A program made the translations under genes and the position numbers. From assembly GCF_030316895.1 (NCBI RefSeq), contig NZ_JASZYV010000002.1:186001-250000 (forward strand): DNA of 64,000 nt, given 5' to 3'. This document shows, one piece after another, positions 45,114-53,549 of this stretch. The stretch's first letter is position 1, and every line of letters begins with the position of its first letter. This DNA is from Variovorax dokdonensis. Lineage in GTDB: Bacteria > Pseudomonadota > Gammaproteobacteria > Burkholderiales > Burkholderiaceae_C. The notes under the pieces are model-generated. The model did not search any database, had not been told where the DNA came from, and saw only the letters and a program-made list of their open reading frames with translations.

Positions 45114-47636
45114 ATGAAAATCGTTGTTGTCGGCCACGGAATGGTGGGCCACAAGTTCCTGGAAAGCCTGGCCGAGTCGGGCATCCCCGATCTCGACGTG
45201 ACCGTGCTGTGCGAGGAGCCTCGCCCCGCCTACGACCGCGTCCATCTCTCCGAATTCTTCAGCGGCAAGAGCGCAGACGACCTGTCGCTGGTCGAGCCGG
45301 GCTTCTTCGAGCGCACCGGCTTCAAGCTGCGCCTGAACGTGAAGGCGGCCGCCGTCGAGCGTCGCGAGAACCTGCTCACCACGTCCGAAGGCGACGTGCT
45401 GCACTACGACAAGCTGGTGCTGGCCACCGGCTCCAATCCTTTCGTGCCCTCGGTGCCGGGCCGCGAGCGCGCGCACTGCCACGTCTACCGCACCATCGAA
45501 GATCTGGAGGCCATGAAAGCGTCGGGCGCCAAGTCGAAGAGCGGCGTGGTCGTGGGCGGCGGACTGCTCGGCCTGGAATGCGCCAAGGCGCTTCGCGACA
45601 TGGGCCTGGAAACGCACGTGGTGGAGTTCTCGCCGCGCCTGATGGCGGTGCAGGTGGACGAAGGCGGCGGCCGAGTCCTGCGCAGCAAGATCGAGGCGCT
45701 GGGCGTCACGGCCCATACCAGCCGCAACACGGTGGAGATCACCGACGGCGCCGGCGCCCGCCACCGCATGGTGTACGCCGACGGCACGTACCTCGAGACC
45801 GACATGATCGTCTTCTCGGCCGGCATCCGCCCGCGCGACGATCTGGCGCGCCAGTGCGTGCTGGCCATCGGTCCGCGCGGCGGCGTGGTGATCGACAGCA
45901 ACTGCGTGACGAGCGACCCCGACATCTACGCCATCGGCGAATGCGCTTCGTGGAACGACCAGGTCTTCGGCCTCGTCGCGCCAGGCTACGACATGGCGCG
46001 CGTCGCTGCCAAGCACATGACGGGGCAGGCGGATGCGTCCTTCGTCGGCGCGGACATGAGCACCAAGCTCAAGCTCATGGGCGTCGATGTGGCCAGCATC
46101 GGCGATGCGCAGGGCAAGACGCCGGGCGCGCGCAATTACCAGTACGTGGACGAGCGCAAACAGGTCTACAAGAAGATCGTGGTGAGCGAAGACGGCAAGC
46201 AGTTGCTGGGCGCCGTGCTCGTGGGCGACGCCACCGAATACGGCGAGCTGCTGCAGATGGCGCTCAACGGCATCGCGTTGCCGGCCGACCCGGAATTCCT
46301 CATCCTGCCGTCGAGCGACGGCAAGGCGCGCCCCGGCCTGGGCGTCGACGCGCTGCCCGACAGCGCGCAGATCTGCTCGTGCAACAGCGTGAGCAAGGGC
46401 CAGATCTGCGCCGCGGTGTGCGACGGTGCCACCAGCATCGGCGCGATCAAGTCGTGCACCAAGGCCGGCGCGACCTGCGGCGGTTGCGTGCCGCTGGTCA
46501 CGCAGATCATGAAGTCCGAGATGAAGAAGCAGGGGATGGCGGTCAACAACCACATCTGCGAGCACTTCGCCTACTCGCGCCAGGAGCTCTATCACCTGAT
46601 CCGCGTGGGGCAGATCAAGAGCTTCGACGCGCTGCTGTCAGCGCACGGCAAGGGCCTGGGCTGCGACATCTGCAAGCCCGCGGCGGCGAGCATCTTCGCC
46701 TCGTGCTGGAACGAGTTCGTGCTCAAGAAGGAACTGGCCACCCTGCAGGACAGCAACGACTACTACCTGGGCAACATCCAGAAGGACGGCAGCTACTCGG
46801 TCGTGCCGCGCATGCCTGGCGGCGAAGTCACGCCCGATGGGCTCATCGCCGTCGGACAGGTGGCCAAGAAGTACGGCCTGTACACCAAGGTCACCGGCGG
46901 CCAGCGGGTGGACCTGTTCGGTGCGCGCGTGGAGCAATTGCCCTTCATCTGGGAAGAGCTGATCGCTGCCGGCTTCGAATCGGGCCATGCCTACGGCAAG
47001 GCGCTGCGCACCGTGAAGAGCTGCGTGGGTTCGACCTGGTGCCGCTTCGGCGTGGGCGACAGCGTGGGCATGGCGGTGGCGCTGGAGAACCGCTACAAGG
47101 GCCTGCGCGCGCCCCACAAGATCAAGTTCGGCGTTTCCGGCTGCACCCGTGAATGCGCCGAGGCGCAAGGCAAGGACGTGGGCGTGATCGCCACCGAGAA
47201 GGGCTGGAACCTCTACGTGTGCGGCAACGGCGGCATGAAGCCGCGCCATGCCGAACTGCTCGCGTCGGACCTCACCGAGAAAGAACTGGTTCGCCTCATC
47301 GACCGCTTCCTGATGTTCTACGTGCGCACTGCCGATCGGCTGCAGCGCACCAGCACCTGGCGCGAGGGTCTCGAAGGCGGCCTGGACTACCTCAAGGGCG
47401 TTCTGCTGAACGACACGCTGGGCCTGAACGCCGAGCTTGAATCGCAGATGCAGGCGGTGGTCGACAGCTACCAGTGCGAATGGAAGACGGCGGTCACCGA
47501 TCCGGCGACGCGCGCGCGCTTCCGCTCCTTCGTCAACAGCGACAAGCCCGACGAGCACATCATCTTCGTGAACGAACGCGGGCAGATCCGCCCGGCCAAT
47601 GCCCAAGAGCGTGCGCTGGCACCCGCCGAAGCATGA
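45114..47636 (+). CDS. nirB: Assimilatory nitrite reductase (NADH), large subunit
   Basis: NirB reduces nitrite to ammonium in the cytoplasm with NADH, FAD, iron-sulfur clusters and siroheme. It has 840 residues, starting at the ATG at 45114 after GGAGG. In order: a pyridine-nucleotide-disulfide oxidoreductase domain (GHGMVGHKFLE at the start, GVVVGGGLLGLECAKALRDMG near 145), a BFD-type 2Fe-2S region with cysteines in ICSCNSVSKGQICAAVC and CGGCVPLV near 420-465, a ferredoxin-like half, and the 4Fe-4S/siroheme site with cysteines in SCVGSTWCRFG and SGCTRECAEA near 640-685. It overlaps nirD by ATGA. Confidence 0.96.
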   Translation: MKIVVVGHGMVGHKFLESLAESGIPDLDVTVLCEEPRPAYDRVHLSEFFSGKSADDLSLVEPGFFERTGFKLRLNVKAAAVERRENLLTTSEGDVLHYDKLVLATGSNPFVPSVPGRERAHCHVYRTIEDLEAMKASGAKSKSGVVVGGGLLGLECAKALRDMGLETHVVEFSPRLMAVQVDEGGGRVLRSKIEALGVTAHTSRNTVEITDGAGARHRMVYADGTYLETDMIVFSAGIRPRDDLARQCVLAIGPRGGVVIDSNCVTSDPDIYAIGECASWNDQVFGLVAPGYDMARVAAKHMTGQADASFVGADMSTKLKLMGVDVASIGDAQGKTPGARNYQYVDERKQVYKKIVVSEDGKQLLGAVLVGDATEYGELLQMALNGIALPADPEFLILPSSDGKARPGLGVDALPDSAQICSCNSVSKGQICAAVCDGATSIGAIKSCTKAGATCGGCVPLVTQIMKSEMKKQGMAVNNHICEHFAYSRQELYHLIRVGQIKSFDALLSAHGKGLGCDICKPAAASIFASCWNEFVLKKELATLQDSNDYYLGNIQKDGSYSVVPRMPGGEVTPDGLIAVGQVAKKYGLYTKVTGGQRVDLFGARVEQLPFIWEELIAAGFESGHAYGKALRTVKSCVGSTWCRFGVGDSVGMAVALENRYKGLRAPHKIKFGVSGCTRECAEAQGKDVGVIATEKGWNLYVCGNGGMKPRHAELLASDLTEKELVRLIDRFLMFYVRTADRLQRTSTWREGLEGGLDYLKGVLLNDTLGLNAELESQMQAVVDSYQCEWKTAVTDPATRARFRSFVNSDKPDEHIIFVNERGQIRPANAQERALAPAEA

Positions 47637-48028
47637 ACGCCGCCGCCAACAGGAACACCGCCATGCACGTCTCGCAAGCCATGAACGACGCCCACGCCGC
47701 CATCGAACGCTGGACCGCCATCTGCGCGGCCGGCGACATCCTGCCCAACGCCGGCGTGTGCGCCCGGGTGGAGGGGCGGCACGTCGCCGTGTTCCGCCTG
47801 GGCGAAGACCAGTTCTTCGCCATCGACAACGTCGACCCCAAGTCCGGCGCCAGCGTGCTTTCGCGCGGGCTGGTGGGCAACCTGGGCGAGCGTGTCGTCG
47901 TCGCCTCGCCGCTGTACAAGAACCACTTCGACCTGCAGACCGGCGAATGCCTGGAGATGCCCGAGCATTCGGTGCGCACGCATCCCGTGCGCGTGCATGA
48001 GGGCCAGGTGCTGGTTGCTCTGAGCTGA
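47633..48028 (+). CDS. nirD: Nitrite reductase (NADH) small subunit
   Basis: NirD is the small Rieske-like subunit that accompanies NirB. The ATG overlapping the nirB stop gives 131 residues. A second ATG at 47663, preceded by AGGA, would give the more usual length of about 120 and may be the true start. The fold is seen in ICAAGDILPNAGVCARVEGR, VAVFRLGEDQFFAIDNVDP and SPLYKNHFDLQTGECLEMPE. The cysteine-histidine ligands of true Rieske proteins are missing, which is normal for NirD. Confidence 0.93.
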   Translation: MNAAANRNTAMHVSQAMNDAHAAIERWTAICAAGDILPNAGVCARVEGRHVAVFRLGEDQFFAIDNVDPKSGASVLSRGLVGNLGERVVVASPLYKNHFDLQTGECLEMPEHSVRTHPVRVHEGQVLVALS

Positions 48029-48153
48029 GTCCGACGCGCTGCGCATCCGGGCCCGGCACGGCCCCTGCTTTGCACGTGAGGTGAAAGGAATTCGAAGGCG
48101 TGGACAATCGCCCTCGGTTTCCCACGCCCACGAAGAAAGCCAGGAGTTCTTGC

Positions 48154-49479
48154 ATGCCAGACCGGGCCTTGCCCTCGCCAGCCGCCCGACTCGCGCTCGC
48201 CGCGCGTCGCCGCGAGATCGATGCAGTCCGCCTGCTGGCCGGACGGGTCGAGCTGGCCGAGGCCATCGGCACGCTGATCCACGCACTGCAGCGCGAGCGG
48301 GGCGCATCCACCATCTACCTGGCATCGGGCGGCCAGCGCTTCTCGGACGTTCGCCTTGCCATGGCCGAAGGCGCGCGGCAGGCCGAGTCCAGCGTGCGCG
48401 CGATGTTCGATGCCTACGAGGCCCCCGGGCAGGGCGCCAGCGCGCGGGTGCTGGCGTTGATGGCCTGGACGCTGCTGGGCCTGGACGCCATGCAGGACCT
48501 GCGTTCTCGCATCGAGCGACGCACCCTGAGCGCGCATGAGGAAGTGGCCGGCTTCAGCGCCATCATCGCCGGCCTGGTGGAGCTGATCTATCACCTGGCC
48601 GACGCGGCGCAGGTGCCTGGCGTCTCCAGCCTCCTGGTGGCTTTCCTGCATCTGGTGCAAGGCAAGGAGGAGGCGGGCCAGGAGCGCGCGGTAGGCGCGC
48701 TGCTGTTCGCGTCCGGGCAGTGCAGTGAGGCGCACCAGCAGCGCATCAACCACCTGATCGAGGCGCAGGAGCGCAACCTGCAGGTGTTCTGCGATTTCGT
48801 CGACGCGCCGCTGCGCGAAAAGTGGGAGGCGCAGCAACTGCTGCCGGGTACCGCCCGCCTGGAGCGGCTGCGTCGCACCCTGTGCGCGGCGCGGGCCGAT
48901 GCGGCACTGGATGCGCAACACAGCGATGCCTGGTTCGAGGTCTGCAGCGAGCGCATCGACATGCTGTGGGAACTCGAACTGGCCCTGGCCCGACGCTTGC
49001 GCGAAGCCTGCGCCGAACAGGTGCGCCAGGCGGAGCAGGACCTGCACGACTCCGAGGCCGTGCTGCGCCATCTGCGTGACCGGCCACCCCTGCACCAGCA
49101 TGCGGTGGAGCGCTACTTCGACCTGGCCAGCCAGCCCGGCGCGGTGCCCGAGGTGATCGATGGCAGCAGCGGCCAGTCCACCTCGCTGCTGGAACTGGTG
49201 CATTCGCAGTCGGCACGCCTGTCGAGCATGGAAAGCGAACTCGACGCCGCCCGGCGTGCCCTGCACGAGCGCAAGGTGATCGAGCGCGCCAAGGGCGTGC
49301 TGATGTCGCGCCTTCGCATGACCGAGGAGGCGGCGTTCCGCGCGCTGCAGAAGACCTCCATGGACCAGAACCGCCGCCTGCTCGATGTGGCCGAGGCGAC
49401 GCTGGCCCTGCCCGACCAGGCCTTCCAGCAGTTGGCTCAGCAGGGCGCTGCTGCGGACGCAAAACCGCGCTCGCGCTGA
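48154..49479 (+). CDS. nasR: Nitrate/nitrite-sensing NIT-ANTAR antiterminator
   Basis: A 441-residue regulator like Klebsiella NasR. An N-terminal nitrate/nitrite-sensing (NIT) domain spans roughly residues 30-290, with LIHALQRERGASTIYLASGG as its clear motif. A C-terminal ANTAR domain at about 375-435 has the signature KVIERAKGVLMSRLRMTEEA and ALQKTSMDQNRRLLDVAEA. ANTAR proteins bind paired hexaloop hairpins in RNA leaders and prevent termination. Matching leaders lie before nirB and before nirC. The ATG at 48154 follows AGGAG at seven bases. It is encoded between nirD (125 bases upstream) and the nirC leader. Confidence 0.9.
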   Translation: MPDRALPSPAARLALAARRREIDAVRLLAGRVELAEAIGTLIHALQRERGASTIYLASGGQRFSDVRLAMAEGARQAESSVRAMFDAYEAPGQGASARVLALMAWTLLGLDAMQDLRSRIERRTLSAHEEVAGFSAIIAGLVELIYHLADAAQVPGVSSLLVAFLHLVQGKEEAGQERAVGALLFASGQCSEAHQQRINHLIEAQERNLQVFCDFVDAPLREKWEAQQLLPGTARLERLRRTLCAARADAALDAQHSDAWFEVCSERIDMLWELELALARRLREACAEQVRQAEQDLHDSEAVLRHLRDRPPLHQHAVERYFDLASQPGAVPEVIDGSSGQSTSLLELVHSQSARLSSMESELDAARRALHERKVIERAKGVLMSRLRMTEEAAFRALQKTSMDQNRRLLDVAEATLALPDQAFQQLAQQGAAADAKPRSR

Positions 49480-49521
49480 GGCTCGCCCACGGCCGCGCCC
49501 ACGATGCGGCGGCGCAGCATG

Positions 49522-49536
49522 TGGCACGCAATTTGC
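49522..49536 (+). promoter_or_regulatory. Sigma-54 (-24/-12) promoter of nirC
   Basis: TGGCACGCAATTTGC, identical to 44934-44948, with matching GGCGCAGCA just upstream in both. The predicted start is near 49548. Confidence 0.85.
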
Positions 49537-49551
49537 GATCAGCGGGGGTGT

Positions 49552-49684
49552 CGAGCTAATGGCGGCTCGCTTGCCCGAAACCGGTGCGCCAGCAGCGGCT
49601 TTCGGAACCTCATGCACCCAGGATGACGGCGTCCCGGGCGACATCTGCACCTTGTCGGTGTGGATGCGCTCGCGACGCCGTTTT
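49552..49684 (+). promoter_or_regulatory. ANTAR-type leader with overlapping terminator, nirC
   Basis: Hairpin P1 is CGAGCT (49552-49557), loop AATGGC (A1, G4), GGCTCG (49564-49569), closed by a T-G pair and starting at the predicted start site. Hairpin P2 is GGAT (49621-49624), loop GACGGC, GTCC (49631-49634), extended by CCC/GGG outside an A-C mismatch. The segment ACGGCGTC (49626-49633) of P2 is perfectly complementary to GACGCCGT (49674-49681), which runs into TTT, so P2 and the terminator-like stem exclude each other. A strong extra hairpin (CCGAAA/TTTCGG with inner pairs, about 49575-49604) separates P1 from P2. Remaining bases to the ATG at 49753 show nothing further. Confidence 0.62.
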
Positions 49685-49752
49685 GTCGTTGGTGCGCTGA
49701 ACTTGGCGAAACGCCTCGCAGCGCCCGGCCCGCTCGCAAAAGGAAACTTCAC

Positions 49753-50607
49753 ATGGCCTACATCGCCCCTGCCGAGTTCGTGACCAAGATGGTCGACGCC
49801 GGCGAATCCAAGCTGCTCATGTCCACCCGTGACACGCTGATCCGCTCCTACATGGCCGGCGCCATCCTGGCGCTGGCGGCGGCCTTTGCCGTCACCATCA
49901 CGGTCAACACCGGCAACGCGCTGGCCGGCGCCGTGCTGTTCCCGGTCGGCTTCATCATGCTGTACCTGCTGGGCTTCGACCTGCTGACCGGCGTGTTCAC
50001 CCTGGCGCCGCTGGCCGTCATTGACCGTCGTCCCGGCGCGACCTGGGCCGGTGTGATGCGCAACTGGAGCCTGGTGTTCTGCGGCAACTTCGCAGGCGCC
50101 TTCACCGTGGCCGTGTTCATGGCCATCATCTTCACCTTCGGATTCACCGAGGCGCCCAACGTCATCGGCCAGAAGCTCGGCCACATCGGCGAAGGCCGCA
50201 CGGTGGGCTATTCGGCCCACGGCGCCGGCGGCATGCTGACGCTGTTCATCCGCGCCGTGATGTGCAACTGGATGGTGTCCACCGGCGTGGTGGCGGCCAT
50301 GATGTCGACCAGCGTCTCGGGCAAGGCCATCGGCATGTGGATGCCGATCATGGTGTTCTTCTACATGGGCTTCGAACACTCGATCGTCAACATGTTCCTG
50401 TTCCCCACCGGCCTGATGCTCGGCGGCAACTTCACGCTGATGGACTACCTGATCTGGAACGAGATCCCGACCGTGCTGGGCAACCTGGTGGGTGGCCTGA
50501 CTTTTGTCGGCGCAACGCTCTATTCCACGCACTACAAGACGGCGCCCAAGCGCACGGTTTCCGCCAACGCATCGGCCAAGGCCAACACCTCGCGCGCCAC
50601 CGCCTGA
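49753..50607 (+). CDS. nirC: Formate/nitrite transporter family channel, nitrite uptake
   Basis: A 284-residue FocA/NirC-family pentameric channel protein for nitrite. The ATG at 49753 follows AAAAGGAAA. About six membrane segments are seen, among them AGAILALAAAFAVTITVNTGNA and LMLGGNFTLMDYLIWNEIPTV. The family pore motifs are represented by LFPVGFIMLYLLGFDLLTGVF and AVMCNWMVSTGVVAAM. Its own sigma-54 promoter and ANTAR leader mirror those of nirB, so it should be induced together with the reductase. Strict nitrite versus formate preference is inferred from context. Confidence 0.9.
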   Translation: MAYIAPAEFVTKMVDAGESKLLMSTRDTLIRSYMAGAILALAAAFAVTITVNTGNALAGAVLFPVGFIMLYLLGFDLLTGVFTLAPLAVIDRRPGATWAGVMRNWSLVFCGNFAGAFTVAVFMAIIFTFGFTEAPNVIGQKLGHIGEGRTVGYSAHGAGGMLTLFIRAVMCNWMVSTGVVAAMMSTSVSGKAIGMWMPIMVFFYMGFEHSIVNMFLFPTGLMLGGNFTLMDYLIWNEIPTVLGNLVGGLTFVGATLYSTHYKTAPKRTVSANASAKANTSRATA

Positions 50608-50637
50608 TCGGATCGATCGGCCGGACAAAGGCCACGT

Positions 50638-52437
50638 GTGTACGCACCGGCGCGCACCACGCAAAGCCCGCTCGGCCCGGAGCCCGCTCGCACGGGCCCG
50701 CCGGGCGGCGCGTTGCGCGTCAGCCTTGGCCAGCATTCGCAAGCCGCGCATGAGGACGGCATCAACCAGGACTTCCATGGTGCGATGCTGCCGCGCGGTG
50801 CCCAACTGCAATCGAAGGGCATTGCCCTGGCGCTGGCCGACGGCATCGGCTCCAGCCGCGTCAGCCAGGTCGCCAGCGCGGCGGCCGTGCGCGGCTTCCT
50901 GGACGACTACTACGCCACCTCGGAGGCATGGTCGGTACGGCGCTCGGCGCAGCGCGTGCTGGCCGCCACCAACGCATGGTTGCACGCGCAGAACCAGCGC
51001 AGCCACGCGCGCTTCGACAAGGACAGCGGCTACGTCTGCACCTTCAGCGCATTGATCCTGAAGGGGCGCGAAGCGCATCTGCTGCACGTGGGCGATTCGC
51101 GCATCTATCGCGTCCATGGCGCATCGCTGGAGCAGCTGACACAGGACCATCGCGTGCATCTTTCCTCCGCCGAGTCCTACCTGGGCCGTGCGCTGGGCGT
51201 GAACGCGGGCGTGGAGATCGACTATCACTGCCTGCAGGTCGAACCGGGCGACGTGTTCCTGCTGGCCACCGACGGCGCCTGCAATGCGCTCGATGGGGCG
51301 GCGGTGCAAGTCGCGCTGGCGCAGTCCGCGGGCGACCTCGACCGCGCTGCCGAACAACTGGTGGCCCGCGCTCGCGCGCATGGCAGCGACGACGACGCCA
51401 CGCTTCAGTTGCTCAGCATCGAGGCGTTGCCCGAGCCGGGATCCGACAGCCTGCCGCTGTCGCGTGAAGGCTTGGCGCTGCCACCATCGCTGGCGCCGCG
51501 CATGGGCTTCGAGGGCTACACGATCGTGCGCTCGCTGCACGCCAGCGCGCGCAGCCATGTGCACCTGGCGGTGGATGACGAAAGCGGGGCACAGGTCGTC
51601 GTCAAGACGCCGTCGGTGGACCTGCGCGAGCAGCCCGACTACCTCGACCGCTTCGTGCTGGAGGAATGGGTCGCCAGGCGCATCCACCATCCGAACGTGC
51701 TGCGACCGGCGGTGAACGAGCGGCCACGCCGGCATCTGTTCACCGCCATGGAGTTCGCGCCCGGCCAGACGCTGGCGCAATGGATGACCGACCATCCACG
51801 GCCTTCGCTCGACGTGGTGCGCGCCATCGTCACGCAGATCGCGATGGGCCTTTGCGCCTTTCACGGCAAGGAGATGCTGCACCAGGACCTGCGCCCCGAG
51901 AACGTGATGGTCGACGATACCGGCACGGTCAGGATCATCGACTTCGCGGCGGTCCACGTGGCGGGGCTTGCCGAAGGTATGGCCGAGCCCGAGGCCCGCG
52001 CCATCCTGGGCTCGCTGCAATACACGGCGCCCGAGTACTTCACCGGCGGCGCGGGCACCGAGCGCTCGGACCTCTTCTCGCTGGCCGTGCTGGCCTATCA
52101 GATGCTCAGCGGGCATCTGCCCTACGGTTTGCAGGTGACCCAACTGCGTGGGCCGTCGGACCTGCGACGCCTGCGCTACGAGCCCCTGCGCCATCGTCGC
52201 CCCGAATTGCCGGCGTGGCTCGATGCGGTGCTGGCCAAGGCATTGCATCCCGATCCGGCCAAGCGCCAGGAGTCGCCAGCAGAGTTCGCGCAGGACCTGA
52301 AAAAGCCCGGTGCGCAGTTCCATCGCAGCGGCGCGCCGCCGTTGATCGAGCGCCACCCGGTGCGCTTCTGGCAGGCCGCTACCTTGGTGCTGGCGCTGGC
52401 CGTCATCGTGCTGCTGGGGCAATTGCTGGGGCGCTGA
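50638..52437 (+). CDS. Fused PP2C phosphatase and Ser/Thr protein kinase, membrane-tethered
   Basis: A 599-residue fusion starting at a GTG 30 bases after nirC, without an obvious ribosome-binding site. Residues about 25-275 are a PP2C phosphatase (ALADGIGSS, HVGDSRIYRVHG, LLATDGACNALDG, and DDDATLQLL). Residues about 300-560 are a kinase-like domain: VVVKTPSV supplies the ATP lysine, EEWVARRIHHPNVL the glutamate, LHQDLRPENVMVDD the catalytic loop (H-Q-D instead of H-R-D) and IIDFAAV the magnesium loop (D-F-A instead of D-F-G). One membrane span (ATLVLALAVIVLLGQLLG) ends the protein. Such fusions are known beside nitrate/nitrite transporters; their targets are unknown. Confidence 0.88.
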   Translation: MYAPARTTQSPLGPEPARTGPPGGALRVSLGQHSQAAHEDGINQDFHGAMLPRGAQLQSKGIALALADGIGSSRVSQVASAAAVRGFLDDYYATSEAWSVRRSAQRVLAATNAWLHAQNQRSHARFDKDSGYVCTFSALILKGREAHLLHVGDSRIYRVHGASLEQLTQDHRVHLSSAESYLGRALGVNAGVEIDYHCLQVEPGDVFLLATDGACNALDGAAVQVALAQSAGDLDRAAEQLVARARAHGSDDDATLQLLSIEALPEPGSDSLPLSREGLALPPSLAPRMGFEGYTIVRSLHASARSHVHLAVDDESGAQVVVKTPSVDLREQPDYLDRFVLEEWVARRIHHPNVLRPAVNERPRRHLFTAMEFAPGQTLAQWMTDHPRPSLDVVRAIVTQIAMGLCAFHGKEMLHQDLRPENVMVDDTGTVRIIDFAAVHVAGLAEGMAEPEARAILGSLQYTAPEYFTGGAGTERSDLFSLAVLAYQMLSGHLPYGLQVTQLRGPSDLRRLRYEPLRHRRPELPAWLDAVLAKALHPDPAKRQESPAEFAQDLKKPGAQFHRSGAPPLIERHPVRFWQAATLVLALAVIVLLGQLLGR

Positions 52438-52507
52438 CGCGAAGGGCGGGCTAGACTTGCCCGTTCACCTTTCGTCACAACGAGACTAGCAAAGAGCCAT
52501 TCAACCC

Positions 52508-53482
52508 ATGCCTATCGCACGCAGATCCGCCATCGTCGCCGCTTGTTCCACCGCCCTGCTGGCATTCGCCGGCACCGCCAGTGCCCAATCGTGGCCGACC
52601 AAGCCGGTGCGCCTGCTGGTGGGATTCCCGGGCGGCTCCACGCCCGACGTGGTGGCCCGCATCGTCGCCGAGCCGCTGTCCAAGGCCCTCGGCCAGCCCA
52701 TCGTGGTGGAGAACAAGCCCGGCGCGTCCGGCAACATCTCGGCCGACCTGGTGGCCAAGGCCACGGACGATCACACCATCGGCGTGGTGATCAACGGCAA
52801 CCTGACCTCCTCGCAGATGCTGTATCCCAACCTGCCGTACGACCCGGCCAAGGACTTCAGCTACATCTCTTTGCTCGCCACGGCGCCGCTCGTGCTGGTG
52901 GCCAACAACAACCTGCCCACCGGCAAGGAGTTCCTGCCGGCTGCCGCAGCGAGCGGACAGAAGTGGAGTTACGGCTCGGTCGGCGTGGGCTCGGTGGGGC
53001 ACCTGGGCATGGAGCTGATGGAGTCGCGCGTGCCGGGCTTCAAGGCGGTGCACGTGCCGTATCGCGGCAACCCGCAGATCCTGACCGACATGATCGGCGG
53101 GCAGGTGCAGCTGGCGCTCATCCCGCCGGGCCTGGCGATGCCGCAGGTGCAGGCGGGCAAGGTCAAGGCCATCGGCCTGACCACCGCGGGCCGCAGCGCG
53201 CTGGTGCCGGACCTGCCCTCGCTGTCCGAGATCGGCGTGAAGGACTTCAACCTCGAAGTGTGGACAGCGCTGCTCGGCCCGGCGAGCCTCTCGCCAGTCG
53301 CGCAGAAGCGCCTGAGCACCGAGCTGGCGGTGATCATGAAGTCGCCCGACGTTCGCAAGAAGCTGTTCGACCAGGGCTGGCAAGCCGTGGGCACTTCGCC
53401 CGAAGGCATGAAGCTGCGCGTGAAGGACGAGGCGGCGATCATGGGCAAGATCATTTCCACCAAGGGCATCAAGCTGAACTGA
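52508..53482 (+). CDS. Bug/TctC-family substrate-binding protein
   Basis: A 324-residue periplasmic Bug protein. The signal peptide covers residues about 1-26 (STALLAFAGTASAQ), followed by SWPTKPVRLLVGFPGGSTPD and VENKPGASGNISADL, the family landmarks. It lies 67 bases before a FAD oxidoreductase gene in the same direction, and no membrane components are nearby. The ligand is unknown; the oxidoreductase neighbour suggests an organic acid that is oxidised after import. Confidence 0.9.
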   Translation: MPIARRSAIVAACSTALLAFAGTASAQSWPTKPVRLLVGFPGGSTPDVVARIVAEPLSKALGQPIVVENKPGASGNISADLVAKATDDHTIGVVINGNLTSSQMLYPNLPYDPAKDFSYISLLATAPLVLVANNNLPTGKEFLPAAAASGQKWSYGSVGVGSVGHLGMELMESRVPGFKAVHVPYRGNPQILTDMIGGQVQLALIPPGLAMPQVQAGKVKAIGLTTAGRSALVPDLPSLSEIGVKDFNLEVWTALLGPASLSPVAQKRLSTELAVIMKSPDVRKKLFDQGWQAVGTSPEGMKLRVKDEAAIMGKIISTKGIKLN

Positions 53483-53549
53483 CGCCCGAGGGGCTTCGCT
53501 TCGCTGGCCGCGAGGCGAGGCCCGCAACCATAGTCAAAAGGAATCCGGT

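Noticed and set aside
47560..52422. A minus-strand open frame of about 1,620 codons opposite nirD, nasR, nirC and the kinase fusion
   Set aside because: It runs antisense to five well-supported genes, its translation is arginine/glutamine/histidine-rich with no domain, and long antisense frames are expected in GC-rich DNA.
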